Source: Congregibacter variabilis
GTDB lineage: Bacteria; Pseudomonadota; Gammaproteobacteria; Pseudomonadales; Halieaceae
Direction of reading: 5' to 3'
Assembly: GCF_045689235.1 (NCBI RefSeq)
Contig: NZ_CP136864.1
Span: 310,001-374,000 of the forward strand
DNA length: 64,000 nucleotides
In this document: one piece after another, positions 62,848 through 64,000 of the stretch
Numbering within the stretch: position 1 is the first letter of the stretch
How the letters are laid out: the number at the start of each line of letters is the position of its first letter
Program-made: the position numbers and the translations under genes
Notes under the pieces: generated by a model
Seen by the model: the letters and a program-made list of their open reading frames with translations, nothing else
The model's database searches: none
What the model was told of the DNA's origin: nothing

Positions 62848-63609
62848 TCAGGTTTTAGGTTCGTTCTCGGAGGGTTCCAGCGCCAGATGACTGGTATCCG
62901 GGGCTTGTTCATTACTTACCTTGCGTTCCTCGGCCTTGAGCAAATCACTGCCGGTGTCGGCAAGAGCGAGATGCTCGGTGCTGACCGATACCGGCGGGCT
63001 TGTCTGTGAGCTGTGCGCTCCCAGATCCTCGCCCACGGGAGCGATGTCCAGCGCTGATGTGTCTGGCGCAACGCTGGGTGTTTGAGCAAGTTCAGGCCCG
63101 ATCTGTGCCCCTGGCTCAGCGACATCGAAGTTCGGCGCATTGACCGCGGGCCCCTTGTCGACGGTTTCTTCACTGAGTCTATCCCCTGTTTCTGCAAGAG
63201 AGATATGACTCAGGTCCAATGCTGCTTCCTGGTGCTGTGTGCGTTCATCGGGGCGAAGGATATCGCTGCCGCCGGGTAATAGGGTCAAATCACCGTCGTC
63301 AGACTCTTCGCTGACAACTTGCTCAGGCGCCGGACTTGCCACCGGCTCAAGCGCGGGGCTTGCAGCTGTGGCCAGGGTGATAATTGCCTTTGCGCCGGCG
63401 GCAGCCAGACTTTTTTGGTACTTAAGAGCGGTAGCCTTGTCGCAGTTTCGTTTAATGCGCTGACGTGTGCCGCAAAATAGACGCTCCAGCGTGGCGTCGT
63501 CCGCCTTGAACAATTTGCCCATTGCTTCTCGCACGGCCGCGGGGTCGTGACCCTCGAGGCACTCTCCGGCGAAGGCAATGTCGTAACGTTCGTTATTGTC
63601 GGTAGCCAT
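62848..63609 (-). CDS. soluble protein with a conserved N-domain and degenerate C-terminal repeats
   Basis: A 253-residue acidic protein with no named function. Residues about 1-70 (ERYDIAFAGECLEGHDPAAVREAMGKLFKAD, then RQRIKRNCDKATALKYQKSLAAAGAKAII) resemble an alpha/beta domain that recurs in gammaproteobacterial proteins of unknown role. From about 90 onward come at least six spaced copies of a short motif: DLTLLPGGSDIL, LSHISLAETGDRL, FDVAEPGAQIG, LDIAPVGEDLG, EHLALADTGSDLL, SHLALEPSENE. There is no signal peptide. The ATG at 63609 is used; an upstream ATG at 63630 adds seven residues. Probably an operon with the RDD gene. Confidence 0.72.
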   Translation of the reverse strand: MATDNNERYDIAFAGECLEGHDPAAVREAMGKLFKADDATLERLFCGTRQRIKRNCDKATALKYQKSLAAAGAKAIITLATAASPALEPVASPAPEQVVSEESDDGDLTLLPGGSDILRPDERTQHQEAALDLSHISLAETGDRLSEETVDKGPAVNAPNFDVAEPGAQIGPELAQTPSVAPDTSALDIAPVGEDLGAHSSQTSPPVSVSTEHLALADTGSDLLKAEERKVSNEQAPDTSHLALEPSENEPKT

Positions 63610-63684
63610 GGTCTGAGTATAGAGCTTCATCGGGCCCCGAGAAAACCTTTACCTGAGTCGGCTGAAACCCGCGCACCGCAGGCG

Positions 63685-63690
63685 TATAAT
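63685..63690 (+). promoter_or_regulatory. consensus -10 element before the bolA-like gene
   Basis: A perfect TATAAT lies 25 bases before the start codon, preceded by GGCG. The expected -35 position (63662-63667, CTGAAA) is weak. Confidence 0.45.
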
Positions 63691-63714
63691 TGCGCGCTTA
63701 GCTTAGGAGAACTT

Positions 63715-64000
63715 ATGAGCGTCGAAGATCAGTTGCAGGCCCGTCTGAGCGAGGCATTTGCACCGGATTGGCTGGAGTTAGACAACGAAAGCCATCAACA
63801 CAGCGTGCCAGCAAATTCAGAAACACATTTTAGATTGGTGATGGTGTCCCAGTCGTTCGAGGGTAAGCGGGCGGTAGCCCGGCATCAGTCGGTCTATGCG
63901 GAGCTGGCCGATTTACTTGCCGGGCCTATCCACGCTTTGGCGATGCATCTTTATGACCCCCAGGAATGGTCACAGAAGACACGCGAGGCTCCTGCGTCGC
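63715..64000 (+). CDS. BolA-family protein (cut by window end)
   Basis: About 95 residues are visible. The frame MSVEDQLQARLSEAFAPDWLELDNESHQHSV, then ETHFRLVMVSQSFEGKRAVARHQSVYAEL and HALAMHLYDPQEW, is the whole BolA/IbaG fold, including the SH-Q-H and HAL.. motifs. BolA proteins work with monothiol glutaredoxins in iron-sulfur handling and can bind DNA. Downstream residues (SQKTREAPAS) look like a C-terminal tail and run off the window. GCTTAGGAGA gives a strong ribosome-binding site seven bases before the ATG. Confidence 0.9.
   Translation, partial: MSVEDQLQARLSEAFAPDWLELDNESHQHSVPANSETHFRLVMVSQSFEGKRAVARHQSVYAELADLLAGPIHALAMHLYDPQEWSQKTREAPAS

Noticed and set aside
1..64000. tRNA or rRNA genes, CRISPR arrays, insertion sequences, prophage genes and attachment repeats
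   Set aside because: None was recognised on reading; gene content and style look uniform and the intergenic gaps are too short for hidden elements.

Overview
The window is a gene-dense stretch of a gammaproteobacterial chromosome. No rRNA, tRNA, insertion sequence, prophage or CRISPR array was recognised. Several features point to a marine, aerobic member of the Cellvibrionales, most like Halieaceae (OM60/NOR5 clade): the conserved pepA-holC-valS / lptF-lptG block, RapA, GspA/GspB, an acetate-type sodium symporter locus with an SLC5-type hybrid kinase, a DcaP-like porin and many CoA-thioester genes. This placement is an inference from gene content, not from a search. No gap between called genes exceeds about 210 bases, so no long unexplained stretch exists.

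Layout. 1-4.6 kb: a cut-off SulP anion transporter, a CPA2 antiporter, an NYN/OST-HTH putative RNase, a YcgN-type protein and a class I DAHP synthase. 4.65-15.6 kb: a locus resembling the CrbS/CrbR acetate-switch system. It has a symporter-fused hybrid histidine kinase, a convergent LuxR-type regulator, a DcaP-like porin, a DUF4212 small subunit with its VC_2705-family symporter, a small membrane-anchored protein, a cNMP/CBS/DUF294 nucleotidyltransferase-like protein and a DnaQ-type exonuclease. Three copies of a palindrome (GACYWWRGTC) precede the porin and symporter genes and are candidate regulator sites.

15.6-22.5 kb: MsrA, a nitronate monooxygenase divergent from a PadR regulator with a clear inverted-repeat operator between them, the gspA-gspB pair, Ppx/GppA and a 59-residue DUF6435 protein. 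22.6-28.5 kb: the most distinctive unit, a tightly overlapping leftward operon of seven genes: DUF1445, pxpA, pxpB, pxpC, DUF4392, a D-amino-acid aminotransferase and alanine racemase. Read as a pathway it can take alanine or D-alanine through D-glutamate and 5-oxoproline to glutamate. It carries both protein families that are fused in vertebrate D-glutamate cyclase.

28.6-48.8 kb: lipid and acyl-CoA metabolism plus an RND efflux pair. There are two AMP-forming acyl-CoA ligases, a patatin-like phospholipase, an APH-type kinase of the ACAD10/11 group, a large DUF748 (AsmA-like) protein, and an AraC regulator divergent from a five-gene catabolic operon (acyl-CoA dehydrogenase, CaiB-type CoA transferase, PaaG-like crotonase, carboxyltransferase, SDR). 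48.9-64 kb: housekeeping genes: RapA, TatD, a secreted protein of unknown function, a methyltransferase, two cold-shock-domain proteins (one membrane-anchored), valS, holC, pepA, lptF, lptG, an RDD membrane protein, a repeat-bearing protein and a BolA-family gene cut by the window end.
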